Assembly: GCA_019247515.1 (NCBI GenBank)
Contig: JAFAOS010000083.1
Coordinates: forward strand, 1-33,654
Length of the DNA stretch: 33,654 nt
From: Chloroflexota bacterium
GTDB lineage: Bacteria; Chloroflexota; UBA6077; CF-72
Reading direction: 5' to 3'
In this document: positions 8,889 through 18,591 of the stretch, in pieces
Layout: each line of letters opens with the position of its first letter
Numbering within the stretch: position 1 is the first letter of the stretch
The notes under the pieces: model-generated
Told to the model about the DNA's origin: nothing
The model's input: the letters and a program-made list of their open reading frames with translations, nothing else
Database searches by the model: none
Made by a program: the position numbers and the translations under genes

Positions 8889-9212
8889 CTACATACCTTT
8901 TTGGACCAGGATCTCGCCGCGGAGGGTGGCCAACGGGCGCGCCAGCGGGGTGGCGTGCGCCGCCAGCCAGTCAGCCAACAGCCGGTCTGCCTCTTCCAGC
9001 TGGGCTTCGGTCTCGAACACGCTGACGGTCGCGAGCATCCCGTCGCGGGCTTCGAGCAGCGCATAGGAGATGAACCCCGGCGCCTGGCTCACCAGCCTGG
9101 CGAGTTGCCGACCGACCTGGACGAGCTCGGCCTGTGACGCACCACAGCGCTCATAGCGGCCAAGGCTCGCGTGCATCACCTCGACCCTACGCCGCGGGCC
9201 GCCGTCTGCCAT
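8889..9212 (-). CDS. Small ABM-like (dimeric alpha+beta barrel) protein
   Basis: 107-residue soluble protein resembling antibiotic biosynthesis monooxygenase-type domains. It has strand-forming segments RVEVMHAS, GFISYALLEARDGMLATVSVFET and ATLRGEILVQ, with helices between them and an acidic helix LEEADRLLADWL. No cofactor motif is needed in this fold, so function cannot be assigned; heme handling, quinone oxidation or a stress sensor role are all seen in the family. It lies between the hydrolase pair and the large regulator on the same strand, 50 nt before the active hydrolase gene. The ATG at 9212 is the only convincing start. Confidence 0.75.
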   Translation of the reverse strand: MADGGPRRRVEVMHASLGRYERCGASQAELVQVGRQLARLVSQAPGFISYALLEARDGMLATVSVFETEAQLEEADRLLADWLAAHATPLARPLATLRGEILVQKGM

Positions 9213-9256
9213 CTAGAGCCTCGATATTTTCAACCGCTGCCTCGGCGGCGCCGCAC

Positions 9257-11848
9257 CTACTGGATTTCGATATCTCGGCTGGTCGCCCGGTCCGCGACCT
9301 GCCAGCGTGAGTGGAGGTCGAGCTTCCGTAGCAGGTTTTGCACGTGGACACCCACGGTTCCCACGCTGATCGACAGCGCCTCGGCGATCTGCCGGTCAGA
9401 CAACCCGCGCGCCAGGAGCGCGACCACCTCCCGTTCGCGGGCCGTCAAGCGCGCGTCGTTGCTGCCGACGGCCGTAGCCGCTTCCGGCGATGGCTCGGCG
9501 ATGGCCAGCGCCTCGTCGATCGCTTCGTCGACGCTCAGCGCGGCGCCAGCCGCCATCGCCGCGGAAAACGCGTCCTCAGTCAGTCGCGCTCGTAGCTTCG
9601 CCACCAGCCGGTCGTGGCTCTCACGATTGATCAGCGCGTGCGCTGCGCCAATCCGTACCCGCACCGACTCCGAGGCGCCCAGCAACCGCGCCGCCCGCTG
9701 CGGGCGGGACTGCGCCGCCGCGGCTTGCGCCAATCCCGAGAGGCCGAAATGCAGGAAACTGAGGTCGCCTACCTTGCGATGTCCGAGCACGCCTTCGGCC
9801 AGCCGCAGCGAGCCACCGGAAGCGTCCCCGCTGGCAATCAGGCAGTGACCAAGCATGGTCAGCGTCATGGCAACGTAGCGCACGTCGCCCGCCTGGCGGA
9901 ACAGGCCCAGGCTCTCCTCGAGCATCGAGCGCGCCGTGCTGAGGTCGCGCAGGTGAACGAGGGTTACTCCGCACGTGAGCAGCGCCTGTGCGAGCCCACG
10001 CTGGTTGCCCAGGGCGCGCTGCGCGCCGATGCTCTGCCGCAGCAGCGCCGCGGACTCAGCGTGACGACCGCGGCGGCGGGCGAGCGTCCCCAGCCAGATC
10101 AGCGTATTGGCAGCCCCCGAAGCATCGTCCAGATCGTGACTGAGTCCCAGACTTTGCTCGAGCAGCGCCTGCGACCCGTCCAGGTCCGCTTGCCAGTGGG
10201 CGAGCTGACCGGCAGCCTGGAGCGCGTCTCGGCGACGTTCGATCCTGGCCGAGGTTGCCTGAGGTGATGCCAGAGCCGCTTCCAGTTGGCGCCGACCCTC
10301 ACTGAGATGCCCGCGGGCTTCCCAGTACGGCGCCAGGGCGATCACCAGCCGCAGCTCGCGTTCGTCCGTTTCGTGGTCACGCAGCCACCGAGCGGCCGCC
10401 CGCAGGTTGTCCCGTTCGGCGTCCAACTGCGCGAAGCCGTCGGTCTGGTCGGGGCCGGCTAGCTCGGGACTGATCCGCTCGGCGAGGGCGAGATACCAGT
10501 TGGCGTGTTGTGTGCGGGTGCCCACCTCTTCGTCCGACGCTCTGAGGCGGCTTTCGGCGTATTGACGTACCGGCTCGAGCAGGCGGTACCGCGCAAGGTG
10601 ACCCCGGGTATCGACGACGACGAGCGATTTGCTGACCAGGCGAGCGATGAGGTCGAGCACGTCCGCGCTGGGCAGGTCGTGGGTCTGACAGATTGCTTCG
10701 GCGGCCTCGAGCTCGCAGCTGCCGGCGACGACCGCCAGACGGCGAAAGACGGCCTGCTCTGGCTGGGCGAGTAGGCCGTAGCTCCAGTCCAGCGTGGCCT
10801 GCATGGTTTGCTGGCGGGTCGGCGCCGCCGAGCTGCCACCGCCCAGGATGGCGAAGACACGGTCCAGCCGGGCCACGAGCTGCTCGAGCGACAGCACCTG
10901 TAGACGCGCCGCGGCCAACTCGAGAGCCAGTGGAATGCCTTCCAATCGACCGCAGACCTGAGCGACAGAGGCGGCATTGGCGGGGGTGAGCTGGAAGGAC
11001 GGATCGAACGCGCGGACGCGCTCGACGAACAGCCGCACGGCAGCGTACTCGCTCAGCCGCTCGACCGCTGGCGCCTCGTCCGGGTCGGGGGCGCCGAGCG
11101 CCGCCAATCGCAGGACGCGCTCGCCGGGCATCTGCAACGGCTCGCGGCTGGTCGTCAGCAGACGGAGCCTCGGGCACGCTGCCAACAGGTGTGTCGCCAG
11201 TTCCAGACAGGCGTCGAGCACGTGCTCGCAGTTGTCCAGGACGAGGAGAGCGCTGGTCGGCTGCAGGAAGGCCTCGAGCGAGTCGAACGCTGAGCGACCC
11301 GGACTTTCTGGCGCGCTCAGCGTCGCCGCGACCGTCTCGGGCACCAGGGCCGCATCGGCGATGGGCGCAAGTTCGACCAGCCAGGCAGCGTCGAACTCCG
11401 GCTGCAGCTCCCACGCGACCCGCAGACCCAGTGCCGTTTTGCCGACGCCGCCCGGTCCGACCAGCGTCAGCAGGCGCGCGGACGAGTCGGCCGGGTCGAG
11501 AAGGCGATGGGCGGCGGCCAGGTCTGCCTCGCGACCGACCAGGGTCGTGAGCGGCGCGCGAACTCGAGGATGCCGCCGCGCAGTGGCTGCGCCGTCTCGC
11601 GGGGGCTCGGGCGTGCGACGCGACGCCTGGGCGAACGCGCTGCGCTCTTCTGGGGAAAGCCCGAGCGCCTCGGCCAGGGCGCCCAGTGTCGAGGGATAGG
11701 GTGAGCGGCGGCTGCCGCGCTCGAGCGCCGCGACGGCGCCCGTACCCAATCCGGCTCGCTCGGCCAGCGCCTCCTGGCTCAGTCCGGACCTGAGGCGCAG
11801 TGCGCGAAGCTGTGCGCCGAAAGCTGAAGCGTGTTCCCGCGTGGACAC
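9257..11848 (-). CDS. Multidomain regulator: XRE HTH, NB-ARC-like ATPase, TPR region and LuxR HTH
   Basis: 863-residue STAND-type transcription regulator with a DNA-binding domain at each end. An XRE/Cro helix-turn-helix spans about 10-75 (LRLRSGLSQEALAERAGLG). The ATPase follows with LVGREADL at 103-110, Walker A GPGGVGKT at 131-138 and Walker B LLVLDN at 201-206. TPR-like helical repeats cover about 430-740 (LARRRGRHAESAALL type). A LuxR/GerE domain closes the protein (LTAREREVVALLARG, then SVGTVGVHVQNLLRKL). It starts with GTG at 11848, divergent from the carboxypeptidase gene. It may control the hydrolase genes downstream or the divergent envelope genes; the signal is unknown. Confidence 0.93.
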   Translation of the reverse strand: MSTREHASAFGAQLRALRLRSGLSQEALAERAGLGTGAVAALERGSRRSPYPSTLGALAEALGLSPEERSAFAQASRRTPEPPRDGAATARRHPRVRAPLTTLVGREADLAAAHRLLDPADSSARLLTLVGPGGVGKTALGLRVAWELQPEFDAAWLVELAPIADAALVPETVAATLSAPESPGRSAFDSLEAFLQPTSALLVLDNCEHVLDACLELATHLLAACPRLRLLTTSREPLQMPGERVLRLAALGAPDPDEAPAVERLSEYAAVRLFVERVRAFDPSFQLTPANAASVAQVCGRLEGIPLALELAAARLQVLSLEQLVARLDRVFAILGGGSSAAPTRQQTMQATLDWSYGLLAQPEQAVFRRLAVVAGSCELEAAEAICQTHDLPSADVLDLIARLVSKSLVVVDTRGHLARYRLLEPVRQYAESRLRASDEEVGTRTQHANWYLALAERISPELAGPDQTDGFAQLDAERDNLRAAARWLRDHETDERELRLVIALAPYWEARGHLSEGRRQLEAALASPQATSARIERRRDALQAAGQLAHWQADLDGSQALLEQSLGLSHDLDDASGAANTLIWLGTLARRRGRHAESAALLRQSIGAQRALGNQRGLAQALLTCGVTLVHLRDLSTARSMLEESLGLFRQAGDVRYVAMTLTMLGHCLIASGDASGGSLRLAEGVLGHRKVGDLSFLHFGLSGLAQAAAAQSRPQRAARLLGASESVRVRIGAAHALINRESHDRLVAKLRARLTEDAFSAAMAAGAALSVDEAIDEALAIAEPSPEAATAVGSNDARLTAREREVVALLARGLSDRQIAEALSISVGTVGVHVQNLLRKLDLHSRWQVADRATSRDIEIQ

Positions 11849-12019
11849 CGGTCTGACGGTTGGAAGAGCGCCCGCCGCGGTAGAGAGCGCCGCCCCAGAA
11901 TAGCCGATAGCCAGTCCTCGATGCGCGAAGTGTCGCGGTGCTGTGAGGGCAGTGAGCCTGTCGGCCTCAGTCGGGCGAGGTCATGCTGGCCGGACCTGGA
12001 TGAAGGAGCGAACGAGAAA

Positions 12020-13627
12020 ATGAATCTCCTGCACACTTCCGCGCGATGGCGGTTGGCGAGAGCCGCGACCACCACGGCCCTGGCGCTGATCGTGATGGCC
12101 CCGAGCGCAGCTCGAGCGCAAACCCCTGCTCCCGGGGGCAGCGTTCCAAGCGGGGCGCAGAAGGTCATGGACAAGGAGCCTTACGCCACGGCCCGCTGGC
12201 TCTACTACGTTGCCGACATGAAAACGGGCGAGGTCCTGCTCTCGAATCGGCCAGGCGAGATCGTCTTTACCGGCTCGACCGCCAAGAACTTCACCATCGG
12301 CTCGGCCTACGCCATCCTGGGCCCCGACTTTCGCATGACGACGCCCGTGTATGCGACGGCGCCCGTGATGAATGGCGTGGTCAACGGCAACCTGGTGCTG
12401 GTTGCCTCCGGCGACCTCGCACTGGGCGGTCGAGGTGCGCTGCAGGATAAATTCAACCAGTCGTTCACGGCGACTGCCGTAGACCACGTGTACGGCGACA
12501 TCGCGCCCAACGCGGTCAAGAACGCGGATGACCCTCTGGCAGGCCTGACCAGCCTGGCGACGCAGGTGGCCAGTAAGGGCGTCACCAGCATCCAGGGCGA
12601 CGTGCTCGTCGACGACCGGTTGTGGCAGACCGAGACCGGCCACGAAGGGCCCGTGCCGCCCATCTTCGTCAACGACAACATCCTCGACATCACGGTCACA
12701 CCCGGCGTCGCCGGTGCGACGGCCTCGCTGGCCATCAACCCGACTACCTCGGCCTTTGGCGTGCAGTCGAACGTCATGACCGTGCCAGGCTCGGACGCCA
12801 AGCTCTCGGTCACCGCCGACCCCGCCGATCCGCAACTGTTGCTCGTCGCCGGCACCATCGGCGTCGATGCCGGACCGCGTCTGACCATCTATCGCATTCC
12901 CGATCCGGCGTCGTGGGCGCGCACCCTGTTCATCGAGGCGCTCGGTCGAGCCGGCGTCACCGTCGCCGCGGATGCAACCCGTCCCAACCAGACCGCCGCG
13001 CTGCCCGCGGCTGGCAGCTATGACCCCCAGCTAGAGCTGGCCTCGTTGAGCTCGCCACCGCTCAGTGCCATCGGCAGCATGATCCTGGAAACGAGCTACA
13101 ACACCGGCGCCAACACCATCCTGTGCCTGCTGGCGGTGCACGCGGGCTCGACCAGCTGCAGCGACGGCCTCACGCCCATCCGGACCCTGATCCAGCAGGC
13201 CGGCCTCACGTCGAACGACGTGGTGCTGACCGACGGCGAGGGCGCGTACCCGGCGTCGGTGACCCCCGAGCAAATGGCTCGCTGGCTCGCCTGGACCCAG
13301 ACCCAGCCGTGGGGCGCGACCTTCAAGGCCGGCCAGCCTGTCCTGGGCGAAACGGGCACACTGGCGAGCGCCGGTCAGGACAGCCCGGCGCGCGGCAAGG
13401 TGCTGGCCAAAACCGGGACCGTGGCCGCCGCCGACCCGGCGACCGGACGCGCGCTGTTCAACGTCCAGAGCATGGGCGGTTTCATGCAGACCAATGACGG
13501 ACGCTGGCTGGTCTTCGACGTGTCGATGAGCGGCGCCACCTATTCGGACCCGTTGACCGGGCTGGTCCAGGCTACCGACGACGTGGGCGAAGTCACCGCC
13601 CAGTTCCAACAGGCGCTCTCGCACTGA
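12020..13627 (+). CDS. dacB: D-alanyl-D-alanine carboxypeptidase/endopeptidase, PBP4 (S13) family
   Basis: 535-residue exported penicillin-binding protein that trims peptidoglycan cross-links outside the membrane. A signal peptide covers about residues 1-33 (TTTALALIVMAPSAARA). The active-site triad of motifs is complete: STAK at 86-89, SYN at 359-361 and KTG at 464-466. The large insertion between the first two motifs is typical of S13 enzymes. The ATG at 12020 is chosen because the signal peptide begins there; GAAGGAG at 12002-12008 is a somewhat distant ribosome site. It starts the plus-strand envelope cluster. The 171 nt to the divergent regulator hold both promoters, but no clear hexamers stand out. 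Confidence 0.93.
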   Translation: MNLLHTSARWRLARAATTTALALIVMAPSAARAQTPAPGGSVPSGAQKVMDKEPYATARWLYYVADMKTGEVLLSNRPGEIVFTGSTAKNFTIGSAYAILGPDFRMTTPVYATAPVMNGVVNGNLVLVASGDLALGGRGALQDKFNQSFTATAVDHVYGDIAPNAVKNADDPLAGLTSLATQVASKGVTSIQGDVLVDDRLWQTETGHEGPVPPIFVNDNILDITVTPGVAGATASLAINPTTSAFGVQSNVMTVPGSDAKLSVTADPADPQLLLVAGTIGVDAGPRLTIYRIPDPASWARTLFIEALGRAGVTVAADATRPNQTAALPAAGSYDPQLELASLSSPPLSAIGSMILETSYNTGANTILCLLAVHAGSTSCSDGLTPIRTLIQQAGLTSNDVVLTDGEGAYPASVTPEQMARWLAWTQTQPWGATFKAGQPVLGETGTLASAGQDSPARGKVLAKTGTVAAADPATGRALFNVQSMGGFMQTNDGRWLVFDVSMSGATYSDPLTGLVQATDDVGEVTAQFQQALSH

Positions 13628-13657
13628 GGCGAGGCACGATCGGCTACGCTTGGCAGC

Positions 13658-14371
13658 GTGCTGCGCGACTCTCTCCGAGCGCTCGTTTTTGACGTCTTCG
13701 GCACCTGCGTCGACTGGCGCGGCTCGGTCATTCGAGCCGGCCAGTCGGTCCGCCCCGAGGGAGTCGACTGGTCCAGTCTGGCCGACGAGTGGCGGCGCGA
13801 GGGCTACATCCGCGGCATCGCCCGCATTCGCGCCGGCGAGATGCCGTACGTCGGCAGCGACGTGCTCTTCCGCCGCAAGCTCGACGAGCTGATTCCCAAA
13901 TACGGCGTCAACGGCCTGTCGGAAACCGAGGTCGACGACCTGGCGCATGCCTGGAGCCGCCTGGACCCCTGGCCAGACACGGTCGCCGGCCTCCAGCGGC
14001 TCAAGTCGCGTTACATCATTTCACCCCTGTCGAATGGCTCGTTCGCCACTCTGACGGCGATGGCCAAGCGCGGCGGCATGCCCTGGGACTGCATCATCTC
14101 GACCGAGCTGCGCCAGACCTTCAAGCCCGAGCGCGAAGCGTATCTGCTGGCGGCGAACCTGCTCGAGCTGCGACCTGACCGGGTCATGCTCGTGGCGGCG
14201 CACGACAGCGACCTCAAAGGCGCACAGGCGGCCGGCCTGCACACGGCGCTGGTGCCGCGTCCGGCCGAGTGGGGCCCCAACGCTCCGCCGCTGCCCCCAG
14301 CCGATCCCTCCTTCGATTACGTCGCCACGGACTTTGGCGACCTGGCAACCCAGCTCGGCATTCCCGCGTGA
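13658..14371 (+). CDS. Haloacid dehalogenase-like hydrolase, type II
   Basis: 237-residue HAD enzyme, cytoplasmic. FDVFGT gives the nucleophile Asp12. SNGS around residues 129-132 is motif II, and TFKPEREAY contains the motif III Lys. [15 protein letters not shown] is the C-terminal acidic motif. The overall pattern matches L-2-haloacid dehalogenases rather than phosphatases, because of the second-motif SNGS and the short cap, but the active-site Ser/Asn of characterised enzymes is partly changed (HDSD), so the substrate is uncertain. It starts with GTG at 13658, 30 nt after dacB, and its stop overlaps the fabZ start by 4 nt (GTGA). Confidence 0.85.
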   Translation: MLRDSLRALVFDVFGTCVDWRGSVIRAGQSVRPEGVDWSSLADEWRREGYIRGIARIRAGEMPYVGSDVLFRRKLDELIPKYGVNGLSETEVDDLAHAWSRLDPWPDTVAGLQRLKSRYIISPLSNGSFATLTAMAKRGGMPWDCIISTELRQTFKPEREAYLLAANLLELRPDRVMLVAAHDSDLKGAQAAGLHTALVPRPAEWGPNAPPLPPADPSFDYVATDFGDLATQLGIPA

Positions 14372-14817
14372 GCGAGCTGGATGCCGAGCAGATCAAGGCG
14401 CTCATCCCCCACCGGCCGCCGTTTCTGCTGGTCGATCGCGTCGTCGAACTGGAGTCGGGCAAGCGGATCGTTGGGCTGAAGGACGTCAGCCTCGAGCGCG
14501 ACGCCTTCTTGCGTGGGCACTTTCCCGACTACCCGGTGATGCCGGGCGTCCTGATCGTCGAGGCACTGGCGCAGGCCGGCGCGGTACTCGTCATGCAGGA
14601 CCGCTCCCGCGCGGGCAAGATTCCGTATTTTGCGCGCATCGACAACTGCCGCTTCCGCCAGCAGGTACGGCCGGGCGACACGCTGCGCCTGGAAGTGGAG
14701 GTGACCTCGTTTCGCGAGCCGGTTGGCAAAGCGCACGCGCGGGCGCTGGTTGACGGCAAGCTCGCGTGCGAGGCCGACCTGACCTTTGCCCTCGGCGACG
14801 CGCAGGCTACCCCGTAG
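14368..14817 (+). CDS. fabZ: 3-hydroxyacyl-[acyl-carrier-protein] dehydratase FabZ
   Basis: 149-residue hot-dog fold dehydratase that removes water from 3-hydroxyacyl-ACP in fatty acid elongation. [13 protein letters not shown] at 13-25 is the family's N-terminal signature. [20 protein letters not shown] carries the catalytic His51 and Glu65. The length matches FabZ. The GTG at 14368 gives a 4-nt overlap with the HAD gene, which supports this start over the longer in-frame extension. In Gram-negative bacteria fabZ often sits with lipid A genes; here it precedes two GT9 glycosyltransferases, consistent with an envelope glycolipid role. Confidence 0.95.
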   Translation: MSELDAEQIKALIPHRPPFLLVDRVVELESGKRIVGLKDVSLERDAFLRGHFPDYPVMPGVLIVEALAQAGAVLVMQDRSRAGKIPYFARIDNCRFRQQVRPGDTLRLEVEVTSFREPVGKAHARALVDGKLACEADLTFALGDAQATP

Positions 14818-15961
14818 CTCGGCTCGACTGACCCTGTTGCGGCTGGCCGCCCGTGGACTGTCGCGGCTGGCACCCGCGCCGCCCCGACGCATTCGACGCG
14901 CACTGCTCATCCGTCCCGATCACGTCGGCGACGTGCTGCTCAGCGCGCCAGCGGTTCAATTGCTGCGGGCCGGCCTGCCGGATGCGCGACTGGTGTACCT
15001 CGTGGGGCCATGGAGCGCCGCGGCTGCTTGTTGCGGCCCGGCGCTCGACGAAGTTCGGACCCTCGCCTTTCCCGGCTTCACCCGCCACGCCAATGCCAAT
15101 CTTCTGGCGCCATATTTCACGCTCGCACGTTCTGCCGCCGAGTTGCGCGACGAAGGCTACGACCTGGCCGTCGTGCTGCGCGCCGACCACTGGTGGGGCG
15201 CCCTCCTGGCACTCTGGGCCGGCATTCCGCTGCGTATCGGCGCCAGTACGCCCGAGACGCGGCCCCTGCTGACCCACCTCAGCCCCTCTCGGCCGACCCG
15301 GCCCTGGGGCGAACAGGCCCTGGACGTCGCGCGTGTAGCCCTCTCCGCGGTCGGGGCCGCGCCTGTGACATCTGACGCAGCCCAGCAGTTCACGGTGACC
15401 GACGCCGCGCGCGCCGCGGCAGACACCCTCTGGCGCCAGCACGGGCTTGCGTCGCAGCGCGTCGTCGGCATCCACCCTGCCGCGGGCGCGCCGCTCAAGA
15501 GCTGGCCGCTCGACCGCTGGGCGCGTCTGGCAGATACGCTCCTCGACAGCGGCCTCGGCGTCGCGCTCATCGGCGCGCCTGACGATGCGGAGCTGCTGGC
15601 GTCGATCGGCCGGCGCATGCGCGGCCGCGTCCCGACTCTGTCCGGGCAGCCGTTGGAGGTCTCGGCAGCCATTTACGCGCGCTGCGGGCTGCTCGTCAGC
15701 GTGGACAGCGGCGCCGGACACCTGGCGGCGGCGGTCGGCACCCCCACGGTGCGGCTCTACGGTCCCGCGTCGCCGACCATTTTCGGGCCATGGCCAACCG
15801 CGTCAGGCCACCGAGCGCTGGTGACGGACGCGCTTGCGTGCGCGCCGTGCGGTTATCTCGACTCGCCGCCCTGCGGGGCGCGCGCCTCGCCGGCCTGCAT
15901 GCTCGCGCTGGAGGTCGAAGATGTCTTGAATGCCGTCAGAGTTGAACTGCGCCAAGGCTAA
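14786..15961 (+). CDS. Glycosyltransferase family 9 (heptosyltransferase-like), first copy
   Basis: About 391-residue GT-B glycosyltransferase, probably using an ADP-heptose-like donor. [19 protein letters not shown] opens the N-terminal acceptor domain. [19 protein letters not shown] and [18 protein letters not shown] are the donor-domain motifs of the waaC/waaF family. The start is uncertain: TTG at 14786 overlaps fabZ by 32 nt, and shorter TTG/CTG starts just after the fabZ stop are possible. The C-terminal region contains Cys-rich [14 protein letters not shown], which also occurs in the next gene. It is followed after 10 nt by a second GT9, so the two probably act in sequence on one glycan. 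Confidence 0.88.
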   Translation: MPSATRRLPRSSARLTLLRLAARGLSRLAPAPPRRIRRALLIRPDHVGDVLLSAPAVQLLRAGLPDARLVYLVGPWSAAAACCGPALDEVRTLAFPGFTRHANANLLAPYFTLARSAAELRDEGYDLAVVLRADHWWGALLALWAGIPLRIGASTPETRPLLTHLSPSRPTRPWGEQALDVARVALSAVGAAPVTSDAAQQFTVTDAARAAADTLWRQHGLASQRVVGIHPAAGAPLKSWPLDRWARLADTLLDSGLGVALIGAPDDAELLASIGRRMRGRVPTLSGQPLEVSAAIYARCGLLVSVDSGAGHLAAAVGTPTVRLYGPASPTIFGPWPTASGHRALVTDALACAPCGYLDSPPCGARASPACMLALEVEDVLNAVRVELRQG

Positions 15962-15971
15962 AATCCGGCAC

Positions 15972-17081
15972 ATGCCGGCGCCGGCACGCGTCCTGGTCGT
16001 CAAACTCGCCACCCTCGGCGACGTGCTGACGATGACCCCGACGCTGCGTGCCATTCGGACCACCTTCCCAGCCGCGCACATCGGCGTGCTGACCACGCTC
16101 GGCGGCGCCCAGGCACTCCGCGGGCTCGACAGCTACGACGAGGTCGTTACCTTCGACAAGTTCGCCTTCGACCGCCCACGTGACGCCTGGCGCAGCCTGC
16201 CCACGGCGCTCGGACTCGCGCGCGACCTGCGCGCGCGCAAGTGGGACACGCTGCTCCTCTTGCATCACCTGACGACGCCGTTCGGCATCGCCAAATACGC
16301 CGCTCTGAGCCTCGGCAGCGGAGCGCCGCGACGCGTTGGCCTGGAGAACGGACGCGGCAGGTGGTTTCTGACCGACGGCGCCGAGGACCGCGGCTTCGGC
16401 TGGCAACACGAGGTGGACTACGCCTTGAGCGTGGCCAGCGTCCTCGGGGCCAGGCACCCCACCACGCCTCGGCTCGAGCTGGAGGTCACTCCCGAGGACG
16501 ACCAGTGGGCGGCCGCGCACCTGCCCGTGAAGGACGCGGTCCTGCTCGTGCCCGGCTCGGGGTCCTTCAGCCGCGCGCGCCGCTGGGCGCCCGACCGATT
16601 CTCGGAGGTCGGCCGACAACTCTCCGCACGCCATGGCCTCGCACCGGTTGTCCTGAGCGGTCTAGCGGAGGACGAGCAGGTGCTCGCCCTGCAGGTCGCC
16701 TCGGGTACGGGGCCGGCCACACGCATCGCTCCAGCGGCGCCCACTCCGCAAACTCTCGGCGCGCTCGTGCGTCGCTGCCGCCTGGTTGTCGCCAACGATG
16801 GAGGTGTCGTCCACGTCGCCACGGCGGTGGGGACGCCGGTCGTCGCCATTTTCGGCCCGAGCAATGCCGCCGCCTGGGGACCGTATCCGGCGCAGGACCC
16901 GCGCCACCAGGTCGTGCGCGAGCAGCTCGCGTGCTCTCCGTGCATTCACCGCGGCCACAGCTTCGGTACGCCCCAGGGCTGCCCGGCGCGCACGTGCCTG
17001 GCCCTGATCGAGCCGTCAGCCGTCGTTCGGGCAGCCGAGCGCGCGCTCGGCGTCGACGAACGTCTGGCGGTGCCCGCGTGA
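15972..17081 (+). CDS. Glycosyltransferase family 9 (heptosyltransferase-like), second copy
   Basis: 369-residue GT9 enzyme. VLVVKLATLGDVLTMTPTLR begins the first Rossmann domain; VPGSGSFSRARRWAPDRF and VANDGGVVHVATAVGTPV form the donor-binding part. A Cys-rich segment ACSPCIHRGH lies near the end as in its neighbour, a feature of many GT9 proteins. The ATG at 15972 is preferred over the upstream in-frame ATG at 15930, which would overlap the first GT9 gene. The stop overlaps the GTG of the zinc-finger membrane protein by 4 nt. It is divergent in sequence from the first copy, so it is not a recent duplication. Confidence 0.9.
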   Translation: MPAPARVLVVKLATLGDVLTMTPTLRAIRTTFPAAHIGVLTTLGGAQALRGLDSYDEVVTFDKFAFDRPRDAWRSLPTALGLARDLRARKWDTLLLLHHLTTPFGIAKYAALSLGSGAPRRVGLENGRGRWFLTDGAEDRGFGWQHEVDYALSVASVLGARHPTTPRLELEVTPEDDQWAAAHLPVKDAVLLVPGSGSFSRARRWAPDRFSEVGRQLSARHGLAPVVLSGLAEDEQVLALQVASGTGPATRIAPAAPTPQTLGALVRRCRLVVANDGGVVHVATAVGTPVVAIFGPSNAAAWGPYPAQDPRHQVVREQLACSPCIHRGHSFGTPQGCPARTCLALIEPSAVVRAAERALGVDERLAVPA

Positions 17082-17629
17082 GCGCCAGCATCGAGGGCGG
17101 CACCCTCCACTGCGCGCGGCATCCACATACGGAGACCGTCCTGCGCTGCGGTCGCTGCGACACGCCAATCTGCGCCAGGTGCCTGGTCATGTCGCCGGTC
17201 GGCGCGCGCTGCCCGACGTGCGCCCAGGTCAAGCGCTTCGCCACGGGCCTCAAAACTCCCGAGCTGGCGAAGGCCATCGGCTACGGCATCGGGCTGGCTG
17301 CTATTGGCACGCTCATTCTGACGTTCATCCCCTTCCTGGGGCTGTTTGGCTATGCGGCCCTGGGCTTCGGCGTTGGAGAAGTCGTCTCGATCGGCGCCAA
17401 TCGCAAGCGGGTCCCGGCACTGGCGCCGATCGCCGTCGCCTGCCTGTTTGTGGGCTTCTGGGTAGGCACGCTCGGCTTGCTGGTTTACAACGGCAACCCG
17501 CTGAGCGTCGGGCTGGTGCTGGTGCCGCTGCTCCTCCTGTTCCGAGGACTGTCGGTCGCGGGCATCGCCGCGTCGCCACTCATTGGCCTGCTCATCGGCG
17601 CGCTGCTCGCGTGGATGCGCGTGCGTTGA
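17078..17629 (+). CDS. B-box-type zinc-finger membrane protein
   Basis: 183-residue protein of unknown function. Residues about 10-50 hold paired metal ligands in the order C-H-C-C-C-C-C-C (LHCARHPHT, LRCGRCDTPICARCL, ARCPTC), like bacterial B-box zinc fingers. It is followed by about four hydrophobic helices: AIGYGIGLAAIGTLILTF, a segment after GLFG, APIAVACLFVGFWVGTLGLL and PLIGLLIGALLAW. The cytosolic finger plus membrane domain resembles rhomboid-associated or DUF-type small membrane proteins. It overlaps by 4 nt with both neighbours (GTGA at its start, TTGA at its end), so it is part of the glycosyltransferase/heptose kinase operon. Confidence 0.8.
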   Translation: MSASIEGGTLHCARHPHTETVLRCGRCDTPICARCLVMSPVGARCPTCAQVKRFATGLKTPELAKAIGYGIGLAAIGTLILTFIPFLGLFGYAALGFGVGEVVSIGANRKRVPALAPIAVACLFVGFWVGTLGLLVYNGNPLSVGLVLVPLLLLFRGLSVAGIAASPLIGLLIGALLAWMRVR

Positions 17630-18591
17630 GCGCCGACTTCGAGGACGTCGCCAGACTCGCGGGCCGCAGCATCCTCGTCGTCGGCGACCTGGTGCTCGAC
17701 GAGTACGTCACCGGACGCATGACGCGGATCTCGCGCGAGGCGCCGGTGCCAATTGTCGAAGTCGTCGACAAAGAAGACCGCGCCGGTTCGGCGGCCAGTC
17801 CCGCGGCCAACATCATCGGTCTCGGCTCGTACGCGAGCGTCGTCGGCGTGATTGGCTGCGACCCGGCCGGCAGCCGACTGGAGACCCGTCTGCGCGAGGT
17901 GGGTGTCGACGACCGCGGGCTGGTCCGCCAGAGCGAGGTCAGCACGTCGACCAAGACGCGCATCCTGGCCGAGGGCTTCACTGGCGGACTGCACGGCCGT
18001 CAGCAGGTCATGCGACTGGATGGCCTGGCGCGCCTGCCGGCGACCGCGGTGGACGCCTGCGCCGCGCGCGTGGCGGGGCTGGCCGCGGATTTCGATGCCG
18101 TCCTGCTCTCGGACTATCGCGGCGGTGTTGTCAGTCAGGCCAGCATCGACGCGGCGCGCGCCAGCGGCCGACCGATCACCGTCGATTCCCAGGGCGACCT
18201 GCGTCGCTTTCGGTCGTTGGACCTCATCAAGGTCAATCAGGCCGAGGCGCAGGCGGCGCTCGGATCCGACGACGTGGACGTCAGCGGCGAAGCGCTGCGG
18301 CGGGAGCTCGAGGCGCGGGTACTGGTCGTCACCCTCGGCGCCGACGGCATGCTGATCTTCGACGGCCAAGCGCGGCCACAACGCGTGCCAGCGGTCCGAG
18401 TGAGCCAGGTGTTCGACGTGACGGGCGCCGGCGACACGGTCATCGCCGTGCTGACGCTGGGCCTGGTGGCGGGCCTGAGCACCCGCCGCTCGGCGGAACT
18501 GGCCAGCGCGGCCGCCAGCGTCGTCGTTCGGCGCCTGGGCGTGGCCGTGGCCACCCCGTCAGAGATCGTCGAAGCGCTCGGTCAAGTGTGA
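17626..18591 (+). CDS. D-glycero-beta-D-manno-heptose-7-phosphate kinase-like PfkB sugar kinase
   Basis: 321-residue PfkB-family kinase resembling the kinase half of HldE (RfaE domain I). VVGDLVLDEYVTGRMTRISR near the N-terminus and REAPVPIVEV are characteristic of heptose kinases. KVNQAEAQAAL and DVTGAGDTVIAVL supply the ATP-site motif with the catalytic Asp in GAGD. The nucleotidyltransferase half of HldE is absent, so a separate enzyme is needed. The TTG at 17626 is chosen because it overlaps the previous stop as TTGA. With two GT9 genes nearby, it supports an ADP-heptose-like sugar pathway. Its 3' end overlaps a convergent gene by 10 nt. Confidence 0.88.
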   Translation: MSADFEDVARLAGRSILVVGDLVLDEYVTGRMTRISREAPVPIVEVVDKEDRAGSAASPAANIIGLGSYASVVGVIGCDPAGSRLETRLREVGVDDRGLVRQSEVSTSTKTRILAEGFTGGLHGRQQVMRLDGLARLPATAVDACAARVAGLAADFDAVLLSDYRGGVVSQASIDAARASGRPITVDSQGDLRRFRSLDLIKVNQAEAQAALGSDDVDVSGEALRRELEARVLVVTLGADGMLIFDGQARPQRVPAVRVSQVFDVTGAGDTVIAVLTLGLVAGLSTRRSAELASAAASVVVRRLGVAVATPSEIVEALGQV

